Shown: positions 7,912 to 15,784 of the stretch, piece by piece
How the letters are laid out: every line of letters starts with the position of its first letter
Numbering within the stretch: the first letter of the stretch is position 1
Assembly (NCBI GenBank): GCA_016295005.1
Contig: JAEDMA010000003.1
Location: forward strand, 1-35,491
Origin: Christensenellaceae bacterium
Lineage (GTDB): Bacteria > Bacillota > Clostridia > Christensenellales > Borkfalkiaceae
Reading direction: 5' to 3'
DNA length: 35,491 nucleotides
Translations under genes and position numbers: made by a program
The notes under the pieces: model-generated
Told to the model about the DNA's origin: nothing
The model's database searches: none
Seen by the model: the letters and a program-made list of their open reading frames with translations, nothing else

Positions 7912-9368
7912 AACAAACACCTTTCCACTGCTTTTTTATAACCTTCGTATAACGAAGAATATTTTTCTCTGTCCTTTGACGGCGTAAATACTTTATCCGA
8001 CTTTCTTATTTCTTTTGCCGATTTAACGTCGATAAGCCCCAACGAAACGGCGCACGCTTTCGCCGCGCCGAGCGCGGTGCTTTCTCTTTCCGTCGGGCGG
8101 TCTATTTTAACGTTTAATATATCCGCCTGAAACTGCATTAAAAAGTCGTTCGCGCTCGCACCGCCGTCAACTTTGATTTCTTTCACGGCAAATCCGCAAT
8201 CCTTTTCGATTTCGCATAACACGGCTTTCGCCGAATAGGCGATGCTTTCAAGCACCGCTCGGGTAATATGGTTTTTATTCGTACCTCTTGTTATCCCCGT
8301 GATAATTCCCGTAACGTCGCCCCGCCAGTAAGGAGCGCCGAGCCCCGTGAACGCAGGAACGACGTACACTCCGCCCGTATCGGGAACGGATTTCGCCATT
8401 TCTTCGGTGTCGGCGGAATTTTCAAACAACCCTAACCCGTCGCGAAGCCATTGAACGGCGCTGCCCGCGTTAAACACGCTTCCCTCTAAGGCGTAAGTCA
8501 CTCCGTTTTTATCGGCAAACCCCACCGTGGAAAGAGCCGAATCCGAATCGGCGATTTCTTTCCCCGTGCTGAACAACATAAAAAGTCCCGTGCCGTAGGT
8601 TATCTTTCCGCTGCCTGCGGTTAAACAATCTTGCCCGTAAAGGGCGGCTTGCTGGTCGCCTAAAACACCCGTTACGGGGATATTTCTCCCTTTGTAAGTA
8701 AAGTACCCGAAAAGGTCGTCGCACCGCTTGATTTCGGGCAATACCGACTTCGGGATACCGAAAAATTCTAAAAGTTCGTCGTCCCACGAGAGCGTATGCA
8801 GATTAAAAAGCATGGTTCTCGAAGCGTTGGTCATATCGGTATAAAAGTTTCCCGTGAGTTTATATATAAGGAAACTGTCCACCGTTCCAACGCACAGCCT
8901 CCCTTTACTCATAAGTTCCTTCGCCTTTTCCACGTTGTCTATTATCCACTTTATTTTCGTGGCGGAAAAGTACGCGTCGACTTTAAGCCCCGTCTTTTCT
9001 TTAATAACGTTTACCCTTTCGTCCGATAACGTTTTGCAGTATTCGGAAGTTCTTCTGCACTGCCACACTATAGCGTTGTAAACGGGTCTGCCCGTTTCTC
9101 TGTCCCAGGCGATAACCGTTTCCCGTTGGTTGGTTATGCCTATACCTTTAACGTCGTTCACGCCGTCGGCTTTTTCGCACATGGTAACGATAGCGGAAAG
9201 CGTGTTTACGTAAATTTCGTCGGCGTCTTCTTCCACCCAGGAAGGGCGCGGATAAATTTGTTTTATGCTTCTCTGATCTTCCGCGACGAATTTTTTTTCG
9301 TCGACGTCGAAAAGCATCGCGCGAGCGCTCGTTGTGCCTTCGTCTACGGCGATAACGTATCTTTTCAT
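7908..9368 (-). CDS. glpK: glycerol kinase
   Basis: This enzyme phosphorylates glycerol to sn-glycerol 3-phosphate with ATP. The 486-residue FGGY-family protein begins with the phosphate-loop DEGTTSARA, carries the glycerol-kinase-specific NQRETVIAWDRETGRPVYNA segment and IVWQCRRT, and later GDQQAALYGQ and GTGLFML. Length is normal. ATG 9368 is preceded by GGGGGA; a TTG two codons upstream is ignored. The promoter lies at 9389-9417, with an inverted repeat across its -10 that could be an operator. There is no glpF or glpD nearby. Confidence 0.94.
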   Translation of the reverse strand: MKRYVIAVDEGTTSARAMLFDVDEKKFVAEDQRSIKQIYPRPSWVEEDADEIYVNTLSAIVTMCEKADGVNDVKGIGITNQRETVIAWDRETGRPVYNAIVWQCRRTSEYCKTLSDERVNVIKEKTGLKVDAYFSATKIKWIIDNVEKAKELMSKGRLCVGTVDSFLIYKLTGNFYTDMTNASRTMLFNLHTLSWDDELLEFFGIPKSVLPEIKRCDDLFGYFTYKGRNIPVTGVLGDQQAALYGQDCLTAGSGKITYGTGLFMLFSTGKEIADSDSALSTVGFADKNGVTYALEGSVFNAGSAVQWLRDGLGLFENSADTEEMAKSVPDTGGVYVVPAFTGLGAPYWRGDVTGIITGITRGTNKNHITRAVLESIAYSAKAVLCEIEKDCGFAVKEIKVDGGASANDFLMQFQADILNVKIDRPTERESTALGAAKACAVSLGLIDVKSAKEIRKSDKVFTPSKDREKYSSLYEGYKKAVERCLL

Positions 9369-9377
9369 TTTCAATTC

Positions 9378-9404
9378 CCCCGTAAATCATTTTAATATAC
9401 GGGG
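9378..9404. promoter_or_regulatory. operator-like inverted repeat over the glpK -10
   Basis: CCCCGTA (9378-9384) and TACGGGG (9398-9404) form a perfect 7-bp dyad centred on the -10 box, overlapping the likely start site. This placement suits a repressor; I do not recognise the family. Confidence 0.45.
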
Positions 9405-9417
9405 AAGATTTTTTCAA
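9389..9417 (-). promoter_or_regulatory. promoter of glpK-hydrolase-ppa
   Basis: On the minus strand TTGAAA (9412-9417), a 17-nt spacer and TAAAAT (9389-9394). Confidence 0.75.
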
Positions 9418-9439
9418 TAGACAAAATCAACAAATAATA

Positions 9440-9463
9440 AAAAACTGCGGAATTTCCGCAGTT
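9440..9463 (-). terminator. terminator of the trmN6-rsmI-CmpB unit
   Basis: A palindromic stem AACTGCGGAA/TTCCGCAGTT (9443-9452 with 9454-9463) is followed on the minus strand by TTTTTTATT. Confidence 0.85.
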
Positions 9464-9476
9464 AATTACGTTCTTT

Positions 9477-10217
9477 TTAATCTTTTTTCCCGTTTTCTTC
9501 GTCGCCGCGGTATTTTTTACCGAACGCAGGGAAAGCCTTTCCTATACGGGAATTTTTAATCTTTTCGGAAAGCGATTTTAATTTTTCGGAAACCGAAAGG
9601 GTTATATCGCTGACCTTTTCGCCCAACGCGTCGGAATTCTTGTGTAAAAGGGCAGACAATCGGTCGAGTTCTTTAATATCCTTTTTAACCCCTTTAAGTT
9701 GGATAACCGTCGCCGTAAAATCGGTTAAAATTATCAGCCAGAAGGCAATAAGCAGAGCATACCCTACCCATTTCGGGGGAACGAGAGAGATAAGTTTATC
9801 GGTAAGCGGCACGAGCGTGTTAAAAAGAATAAGCACGGCAAATCCCCATATAAAGGTAAACCTTAAACAAACGTATCCTTTAATATTGAAATGTTCCTTA
9901 GAGTAATCCCACCATTTAGTATGGAAAAGTTTATCGAGAACGAAACCGGTAACGAGTTCTAAAAGGGTGGCGAACAACGCCCCCACGATAAACAAAAGCC
10001 ACCACTTTTCCGACAAAGGGTTTAAAAACAGCACTATAAGCGCCATTCCCACCCCGTATATGGGGCAAACGGGACCGTTTAAAAACCCGCGGTTTACGAA
10101 TTTGCCCGTTTTAAGCGTGGCGTAAACAACTTCTGCAATCCACCCTAAAAAGGCGTAGATAAAGAAGTACATATTCATATCGTAAAAGGAAATGTGACCG
10201 ATAAGCGGCGTAGTCAT
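9477..10217 (-). CDS. membrane protein of the CmpB family (PF06541-like)
   Basis: This is a 246-residue membrane protein with five to six hydrophobic segments in the first 180 residues. It has the family signature FLGWIAEVVYATLKTGKF followed by NRGFLNGPVCPIYG, known in Clostridia as putative ABC transporter permease CmpB. No ABC ATPase is adjacent, so a transport role is doubtful. The C-terminal 60 residues form a charged, coiled-coil-like cytoplasmic tail with a lysine-rich end. The ATG lies two bases after the rsmI stop, with GGAG inside the end of rsmI, implying coupled translation. Confidence 0.75.
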   Translation of the reverse strand: MTTPLIGHISFYDMNMYFFIYAFLGWIAEVVYATLKTGKFVNRGFLNGPVCPIYGVGMALIVLFLNPLSEKWWLLFIVGALFATLLELVTGFVLDKLFHTKWWDYSKEHFNIKGYVCLRFTFIWGFAVLILFNTLVPLTDKLISLVPPKWVGYALLIAFWLIILTDFTATVIQLKGVKKDIKELDRLSALLHKNSDALGEKVSDITLSVSEKLKSLSEKIKNSRIGKAFPAFGKKYRGDEENGKKD

Positions 10218-10219
10218 GA

Positions 10220-11023
10220 TTATTTTTCTCCGATAGTGTATTTATAAAGGGAAGATTTTGGCACTCCCCTGTCTTTCGCGGCGAGTTTCAACGCTTCTTT
10301 TTTGTCGTAGCCGAGATTTACGTAATGCCCGATATGTTCTTTTTCGGAAAGGGTTAAAAGAGGATTTTCCTCTTTTCCTTTTTCCACCAGAAGAACGTAT
10401 TCTCCTTTGGGTTCGGAAGAAAGTCCGTCTTTAAGGGAAAACCTTTCGGCTTTTTCGTGTATTTTGGTAATTTCTTTTACGGCAACCGCCGTTCTTTCGC
10501 CGAAAACGGAATAAATATCTTTTATATCTTTCGCGATATCGTGCGGCGCGCAGTAAAAAATTAGCGTCATATCGAGATTTTTGTATTTAGATAGAAATTC
10601 TTTTCTTTCCGACTTTTTGTCGGGCAAAAATCCGAGAAAACAAAATCTGCCGCTGTCAAGCCCCGATAAAACGAGCGCGGAAACGAAAGCGCACGCCCCC
10701 GGTATAACGGTGAATTCCAAACCTTCTTCGATAAGTTTCTGCGCCAAGATATTCCCGGGGTCTGATACGCAAGGCGTACCCGCGTCGGAAATAATAGCGA
10801 TATTTTTTCCTTCTTTAAGTTTAAGAATTATCTTTTCGGAAATCTCTTTTTCGTTGAATTTATGGTAAGAAAAGCACTTTTTTTCTATACCGTACGCCGA
10901 AAGGAGCGTTTGCGAATGTCTTGTGTCTTCGCACCCGATTTCGTCTGCCTCTTTAAGGACTTCTATCGCCCTATAAGAGATATCTTTTAGATTGCCTATA
11001 GGCGTCGCGACAAAATATAACAT
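10220..11023 (-). CDS. rsmI: 16S rRNA (cytidine1402-2'-O)-methyltransferase
   Basis: This SAM-dependent enzyme 2'-O-methylates C1402 in the ribosomal decoding centre. The 267-residue protein shows the tetrapyrrole-methylase-type fold: N-terminal YFVATPIGNLKDIS, CEDTRHSQTLL, and the SAM-binding IISDAGTPCVSDPG, VIPGACAFVSAL and GFLPDKKSERKEF segments. It begins one base after the stop of the trmN6-like gene, as in the yabB-yabC arrangement of Bacillus. There is no clear Shine-Dalgarno, so translation probably depends on the upstream gene. Confidence 0.93.
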   Translation of the reverse strand: MLYFVATPIGNLKDISYRAIEVLKEADEIGCEDTRHSQTLLSAYGIEKKCFSYHKFNEKEISEKIILKLKEGKNIAIISDAGTPCVSDPGNILAQKLIEEGLEFTVIPGACAFVSALVLSGLDSGRFCFLGFLPDKKSERKEFLSKYKNLDMTLIFYCAPHDIAKDIKDIYSVFGERTAVAVKEITKIHEKAERFSLKDGLSSEPKGEYVLLVEKGKEENPLLTLSEKEHIGHYVNLGYDKKEALKLAAKDRGVPKSSLYKYTIGEK

Positions 11024-11024
11024 A

Positions 11025-11690
11025 TCAGTTTACCGCGGAACTTAAAACTTTAAGCCCGGGTTTTCCTCCTTTAACGCCTTCTACCATAACGAGATATGGC
11101 GGTTTGTTTCCCCCGCTCACGAATTGCATTTTTTTAGGTTCTATATTATTTTGTTTCATATTCCAGAAAATATCGGAAAGTCTGTCGGCTCTGTAAACGA
11201 AATTTACCCTGCCGCCGAATTTTAAGCACCGCGCGACGGTTTTCACCAAATCTTTAAGCGGAAGATATTTTTCCACTTTGCACATGGCGATACGCTCGTC
11301 CTTACTGTTTTCGCCGCGGTTTTCTTCCATATACGGCGGATTGCACACGATAAGCGAAAATTTTTCGTTATAAACTTTTGGAATATCCTGAATTTTTACG
11401 TTCACCGCGGAAAACTTGTCCGAAAGATTATTGTATTCTATGCTTTTAACGCACATATCACAAAGCGATTTCTGCATTTCGAAAAAAGTTACGCTTTTAA
11501 TAAGGTTTTCGTTAAGTCCGTAAAGATGAAATCCGACTATTCCGCTTCCCGAACAAAAATCGGCGACGACGTCGTTCTTCTTAACCTTAACGAACTTTGA
11601 AAGAAGCACCGAATCGGAAGTAAAACGGTAATATTCGTCGTCCTGATAAACTTTTAATCCGTTAAGTAATAAATCTTCTAACGTAAGCAT
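11025..11690 (-). CDS. tRNA1(Val) A37 N6-methyltransferase-like protein (YabB/YfiC family)
   Basis: This is a class I SAM-dependent methyltransferase of 221 residues. It has the N-terminal strand pattern shared with TrmN6 (YYRFTSDSVLLSKFV), motif I VADFCSGSGIVGFHL and the catalytic NPPYMEEN typical of N6-adenine methyltransferases. The family methylates tRNA; the exact substrate here is inferred. The ATG has no Shine-Dalgarno and follows closely on the ferredoxin terminator. A -10-like TTTAAT lies six bases upstream but I see no good -35, so it may be leaderless or rely on read-through. The gene order to rsmI is conserved in Firmicutes. Confidence 0.85.
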   Translation of the reverse strand: MLTLEDLLLNGLKVYQDDEYYRFTSDSVLLSKFVKVKKNDVVADFCSGSGIVGFHLYGLNENLIKSVTFFEMQKSLCDMCVKSIEYNNLSDKFSAVNVKIQDIPKVYNEKFSLIVCNPPYMEENRGENSKDERIAMCKVEKYLPLKDLVKTVARCLKFGGRVNFVYRADRLSDIFWNMKQNNIEPKKMQFVSGGNKPPYLVMVEGVKGGKPGLKVLSSAVN

Positions 11691-11699
11691 AAGTCAATT

Positions 11700-11735
11700 A
11701 AAAAAATTAAGGCGCGTTAAATAAGCGCGCCTTAA
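11700..11735 (-). terminator. terminator after ferredoxin gene
   Basis: A 10-bp stem TTAAGGCGCG/CGCGCCTTAA (11707-11716 with 11726-11735) is followed on the minus strand by seven T's. Confidence 0.88.
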
Positions 11736-11750
11736 AGTGTTTTGCGTTTG

Positions 11751-11921
11751 TTATTCAGCGGTAATAACGCCGGTAGGACATCCGTCTTCACAAGCGCCAC
11801 AATCGATACAAACATCCGCGTCGATTACGTATTTATCAGCGCCTTCGCTGATCGCGTTAACGGGGCAAGTCGCCGCGCAAGCGCCACACATAACGCAACC
11901 GTCGTTAATCTTATGAGCCAT
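11751..11921 (-). CDS. 2[4Fe-4S] ferredoxin
   Basis: This small electron carrier has 56 residues and two C-x2-C-x2-C-x3-C clusters (Cys9/12/15/19 and Cys38/41/44/48), the classic clostridial 2[4Fe-4S] ferredoxin layout with internal pseudo-symmetry. The ATG at 11921 follows a strong GGGAGGT. It has its own promoter (11958-11986) and terminator (11707-11735), yet sits inside the conserved ricT to trmN6/rsmI order, so it looks like an insertion into that cluster. Likely partners include Nfn (1308-3534), which uses reduced ferredoxin; that link is inferred. Confidence 0.93.
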   Translation of the reverse strand: MAHKINDGCVMCGACAATCPVNAISEGADKYVIDADVCIDCGACEDGCPTGVITAE

Positions 11922-11957
11922 AGTATTTTACCTCCCGAATTTATTATCGATAAGTTT

Positions 11958-11986
11958 ATTTTAGCACAAATAAATCGTTTTGTAAA
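11958..11986 (-). promoter_or_regulatory. promoter of ferredoxin gene
   Basis: On the minus strand TTTACA (11981-11986), a 17-nt spacer and TAAAAT (11958-11963). It begins right at the ricT stop codon; no terminator separates ricT from it. Confidence 0.75.
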
Positions 11987-11989
11987 TAT

Positions 11990-12877
11990 TTAATCGGTAA
12001 TTTTATCGATATCTTCGATATTATCCGATTCGTCGTCGCGATTTACCGCTTTATTGTCCAAAGTTCTGGAAAATTTAAGCCTGTCCACGGGGAAATCTTT
12101 ATACACTTCGGAATCGCCGTTGACGATTTTTACTTTACTCATCATTTTAAGCATATCCACCGAAACGACCGTTCCTTTCCCCTCGGGGGTGGTTACGGTG
12201 CTGCCGACTTTGGGAACTTTCTTGCACGCGCAGGAGTAATATTCGTTTTCGTAAGAAAGACAGCACATAAGTCTGCCGCAAAGACCGCTTATTTTAGACG
12301 GGTTAAGGTGAAGCCCTTGATTTTTCGCCATTTTAATGGACACTTTGGAAAAATCGGGCATACAGGTAGAACAGCAACACGGTCTTCCGCATGGCGCGAT
12401 GCCGCCTAAAAGTTTGGTTTCGTCTCTGATACCTATCTGACGAAGTTCTATTCTCGTCTTAAAACAGGACGCAAGGTCTTTTACAAGTTCTCTGAAATCT
12501 ATTCTGCCGTCTGCGGAAAAATAAAGAACGAGTTTTTTGCCGTCGAAAGAAAATTCCGCTCCGACGAGCTTCATCTCTAAATTGTGTTCTTTTATTTTTT
12601 CCTCGGTTTTTTTCATTACGTCGGGAATTTTTTTCTCGTTTTCGGCAATAACGTTAAGGTCTTTTTCCGTCGCCTTTCTCAAAACGGGTTTAAGTGGCTG
12701 AACGATATCTTCGTCCGACACTTCTTTAACGCCGAAAACGACCGTGCCGTATTCCAGACCTTTCGCCGTTTCAACGATAACGCCGGAATCCTTTTCGTAT
12801 TCGTCTTTTTCGTTTGCCGGCGCAAAATAATATATTTTAGAAGTATTTTTGAATTTTACTCCGATAATTTTTGCCAT
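11990..12877 (-). CDS. ricT: RicT/YaaT, PSP1-domain protein
   Basis: RicT forms the RicAFT complex in Bacillus, which carries iron-sulfur clusters and steers RNase Y mRNA processing, sporulation and competence. The 295-residue protein has the PSP1 core with the Cys-rich motif GRPCCCSTCMPDFSKVS (Cys163, 167-169, 172) and a second set GLCGRLMCCLSYE (Cys200, 205, 206), plus Cys216/218. ATG 12877 is chosen because GGAGGGC lies 9-10 nt upstream; the start lies inside the end of holB (22-nt overlap), implying coupled translation. The open frame further upstream is ignored. Confidence 0.9.
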   Translation of the reverse strand: MAKIIGVKFKNTSKIYYFAPANEKDEYEKDSGVIVETAKGLEYGTVVFGVKEVSDEDIVQPLKPVLRKATEKDLNVIAENEKKIPDVMKKTEEKIKEHNLEMKLVGAEFSFDGKKLVLYFSADGRIDFRELVKDLASCFKTRIELRQIGIRDETKLLGGIAPCGRPCCCSTCMPDFSKVSIKMAKNQGLHLNPSKISGLCGRLMCCLSYENEYYSCACKKVPKVGSTVTTPEGKGTVVSVDMLKMMSKVKIVNGDSEVYKDFPVDRLKFSRTLDNKAVNRDDESDNIEDIDKITD

Positions 12878-13842
12878 ATATATTTGCCCTCCAGTATCTG
12901 CAACAACAACCACTCCGTAAGCATGGTGGGGTTAGCGTTGAATTTGTTTCTTTTCTGCGCTTCGTTTATTTTATCAAGCGCGTTTATTATAGCCCCGTCG
13001 GAATATCCTTTGGCGTTTTTAATTTTTTCGAAAACGTCTTTAATTTTTACTTTTTCGGGGGAAACTCTTCCTACCATCATATCGCGGAAAATTATTTCCA
13101 ACGCGGATAAAAGCCCGTTTACGCCGTCTTTTAAGGCGGCGGCTTTAACCGAATAGGTTAAAACGTCTTTACTCGACTGCATATTAACTATCATATCCGC
13201 GGAAAAATCCAGCGTTTCTTTTAAGTTTTCGTCGTCGTAAAGTTTTAACGCTTCTCCCACGCTTCCAGACGCGCACGACACGGCGTATTTAAGTTTTTCC
13301 GTATCTTCGCACTCGTTTTTAAGAGCGTTTATAATAACTTCGTCGGTAAAGTTTTCGGCGGAGATTTTTTTCGCTCTCGATTTAACCGTAGGAAGAATAG
13401 CGTAATCGTTTACCGCGCCGATTAAAAGATACACGTTTTCGGGCGGTTCCTCTATCGTTTTAAGAAGTTTGTTCTGCACAAGCGCGCTTAAATTTTCGCC
13501 GTGGTTTATGATAAATATCTTTTTCTTCCCTTCGATAGGTTTTAAGTAGGCTTCGTCTATCAGTAAAGACACGTCTTCCGCGGTAACGGTATCGCCGCTT
13601 TTCGGAAAAAACATAGCGTCTACGTACTCTTCTTTATCGATAAGTTTGCATTTTCTGCAATTAAGACACGGCGAACCGTCTTCGCAGATAATCGTTTTCG
13701 CCAGAACTTTAAGGTAGTTTAAAAGATTGTCGCCGTCGGGCGTAACGAAAAGATAGGCGTGCGAAAGCCTGCCGTTTTCCTTATCACCCTTAACTATTTT
13801 ATAGGCGTTGGTATCTTTTAAAAGACCGTAAAAATCTATCAT
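12856..13842 (-). CDS. holB: DNA polymerase III subunit delta'
   Basis: This is the clamp-loader subunit of the replicative polymerase. The 328-residue AAA+-like protein has a degenerate P-loop region (about residues 31-50, no GKT), as expected for delta', which does not hydrolyse ATP, and a zinc-binding set Cys53/59/62/65. The sensor-like segments KKIFIINHGENLSALVQNKL and TIEEPPENVYLLIGAV are typical. It begins with an ATGA overlap with tmk and its end overlaps ricT, matching the tmk-holB-yaaT order of Firmicutes. Confidence 0.9.
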   Translation of the reverse strand: MIDFYGLLKDTNAYKIVKGDKENGRLSHAYLFVTPDGDNLLNYLKVLAKTIICEDGSPCLNCRKCKLIDKEEYVDAMFFPKSGDTVTAEDVSLLIDEAYLKPIEGKKKIFIINHGENLSALVQNKLLKTIEEPPENVYLLIGAVNDYAILPTVKSRAKKISAENFTDEVIINALKNECEDTEKLKYAVSCASGSVGEALKLYDDENLKETLDFSADMIVNMQSSKDVLTYSVKAAALKDGVNGLLSALEIIFRDMMVGRVSPEKVKIKDVFEKIKNAKGYSDGAIINALDKINEAQKRNKFNANPTMLTEWLLLQILEGKYIWQKLSE

Positions 13843-14465
13843 TTTATAATACTCCGACGGCGAAGTTCGGTTATAATTTTTTCGTGCGTCTGCATTTTTT
13901 CGCCGCTCGCGTCGATAACTATGAATCTTTCGGGGAATTTTTCGGCAAGATCAAGATACCCTTTATACACTTTCGCGTGGAATTCTTCGCCCGAAAGTTC
14001 CAGTCTGTCGTTTTTATCGACGCCGCCTTTTCTCTTAAAAGCGGCAAGCGGATCTAAATTTAAGAACACGGTATAATCCGGCATAAAATTTTTAATCGCG
14101 TAGTCGTTGATTTTGGCAACGAACTCGTACCCTAACCCCCTTGCATACCCCTGATAAGCAAAGGAAGAATCTATAAATCTGTCGCAGAAAACGAGTTGAC
14201 CGCTTTCGAGCCGCGGTTTAACTTCTTTTATTAGGTGCTGAACTCTCGACGCGGCGTATAAAAGCGCTTCGCATTCGTCCGTCATAGAAACGTTTTCGCC
14301 GTCTAAAATAATGTTCCTTATTTTTTCGGCGACGGGTTCTCCGCCCGGTTCTCTCGTTATGCAATAATTAACTTTTTCACGGTCGAGATATTGAGACAAT
14401 AATCTTATCTGGCTGGATTTACCTACCCCTTCGCAACCTTCGAACGTTATGAATTTACCTTTCAT
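13839..14465 (-). CDS. tmk: thymidylate kinase
   Basis: This enzyme phosphorylates dTMP to dTDP. The 208-residue protein has the P-loop GCEGVGKS (10-17), TREPGGEPVAEKIR with the dTMP-binding Arg, the DRFIDSS motif (95-101) and a RKGGVDKNDRLE LID-region segment. Its start overlaps the upstream gene's stop as ATGA and its stop overlaps the holB start in the same way, so the three genes are translationally coupled. Confidence 0.95.
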   Translation of the reverse strand: MKGKFITFEGCEGVGKSSQIRLLSQYLDREKVNYCITREPGGEPVAEKIRNIILDGENVSMTDECEALLYAASRVQHLIKEVKPRLESGQLVFCDRFIDSSFAYQGYARGLGYEFVAKINDYAIKNFMPDYTVFLNLDPLAAFKRKGGVDKNDRLELSGEEFHAKVYKGYLDLAEKFPERFIVIDASGEKMQTHEKIITELRRRSIIK

Positions 14466-15781
14466 TTTACTACTTTAATTTTCCCTTCTTCGCTTAAACC
14501 GAATACGTTTATGACGGAAAGCGTTTTTATAACGTCTTCGGTAATTTTTTCCCCTGCGACGACTATCGGATAACACGGCGGGAAAACGCCTGCGTTCACC
14601 GCCGAAATCCGCCCGACGGCGTCTTTTAAATCTATCGTCTGCGTTTCGGAATTTATCGCTTCAAGGTATTGTTTTACCCTTTCGGCAGACGCGTTTTTAT
14701 CTTCTACCGCGTAATCCTTTTCGAGTTTAACCGTTTCTTTTATGCCCTTTATAAGCCTTGAAAAATCCTTTTTTCCGTTAAAAGGGGAAGCCATAAAAAG
14801 AATATATCTGTCGGTAACCATCTCGGCGAAAACTTTATTTTCTTCGAGTATTTTTTCCGCGGTTAAAGGGTTTACCCCCTTGCCGCCGAAATCTACCGTT
14901 ATTTTGAACGGGTCGTCGGTTTCCAAAACGGAATACCCGTACCCGACGATTTTTCTTTTGGTTTCTTCTATCGTTTTTATAACGCCCGTAAAGTCGGTTT
15001 CGCCATACGCTTTTATGCCGTATTCCACCGAAGCGAGTATCAAGTAAGACGGACTCGTAGTGGAAAAAATATTTACCGCATCGTTAAGTTTGCAAATCAA
15101 ATCGGCGTCGTTGGTTAAAACCGCCGCCCCCTGATTTAACGTAGGCAGAGTTTTATGCGCGCCGTCTACCCAAATATCGGCAAATCTGCCCGCGTAAAGT
15201 TTCGGGTTTACGAAAGCGAAATGTCCGCCGTGCGCCCCGTCTATAAGAAGATACTTTCCCTTTTTCTTTACGGCGTTTTTTATCGCCGGAAGATCGAACG
15301 TTCTTCCGTAATAGTCGGGATAGGTAAGTAAAACGCCTATCGCGTCGGGATTATCGCTTAATGCCTTTTCGATTTCCTTTTCGTCCGGCAGAACGGGCAA
15401 ACCGTCTTTTATCCCTTCGGCGACGAAAACGGGTTCGATGTTCAATAAAGACAGAATATTGAAAACGCTTTTGTGCGCCGAACGGTTGATAATAAGTTTT
15501 TTGCCGTAATCTTTTACCGCGTAAACCGCGGAAAAAATGCCCGCGGTCGAACCGCCCGTCAAAAAACGCAAAAACTTAACGCCGAGAATGGCGGCGCAGT
15601 CCTTTTCCGCGTCCAAAACCGCCTTTTCGTTATCTATTACCGAAAGTTCGGTTACGTCTTTACGGGAATCGCCAAAAATTTTGCTAAGGCGGGCGTTGCC
15701 TTTATGCCCCGGCATGCAAAACCGCGACGGGTCGCCCTTTACGAACCCTTCCACCGCCGCGGAAATTCTTAATTTATCCAT
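14462..15781 (-). CDS. PLP-dependent Orn/Lys/Arg decarboxylase family protein (YaaO-like)
   Basis: This 439-residue fold-type I PLP enzyme belongs to the short Orn/Lys/Arg decarboxylase group. Visible motifs are the N-terminal FCMPGHKG (21-28), TGGSTAG (75-81), SAHKS (101-105), the PLP-binding Asp in DGAHGGH (181-187) and the Schiff-base Lys210 in DGAHKTLP. The usual SxHK is GAHK. The substrate (lysine, arginine or other) cannot be told from sequence. Its position next to tmk matches yaaO-tmk in Bacillus. The start follows the upstream hypothetical gene by a few bases, with no clear ribosome-binding site. Confidence 0.83.
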   Translation of the reverse strand: MDKLRISAAVEGFVKGDPSRFCMPGHKGNARLSKIFGDSRKDVTELSVIDNEKAVLDAEKDCAAILGVKFLRFLTGGSTAGIFSAVYAVKDYGKKLIINRSAHKSVFNILSLLNIEPVFVAEGIKDGLPVLPDEKEIEKALSDNPDAIGVLLTYPDYYGRTFDLPAIKNAVKKKGKYLLIDGAHGGHFAFVNPKLYAGRFADIWVDGAHKTLPTLNQGAAVLTNDADLICKLNDAVNIFSTTSPSYLILASVEYGIKAYGETDFTGVIKTIEETKRKIVGYGYSVLETDDPFKITVDFGGKGVNPLTAEKILEENKVFAEMVTDRYILFMASPFNGKKDFSRLIKGIKETVKLEKDYAVEDKNASAERVKQYLEAINSETQTIDLKDAVGRISAVNAGVFPPCYPIVVAGEKITEDVIKTLSVINVFGLSEEGKIKVVK

Positions 15782-15784
15782 TTT

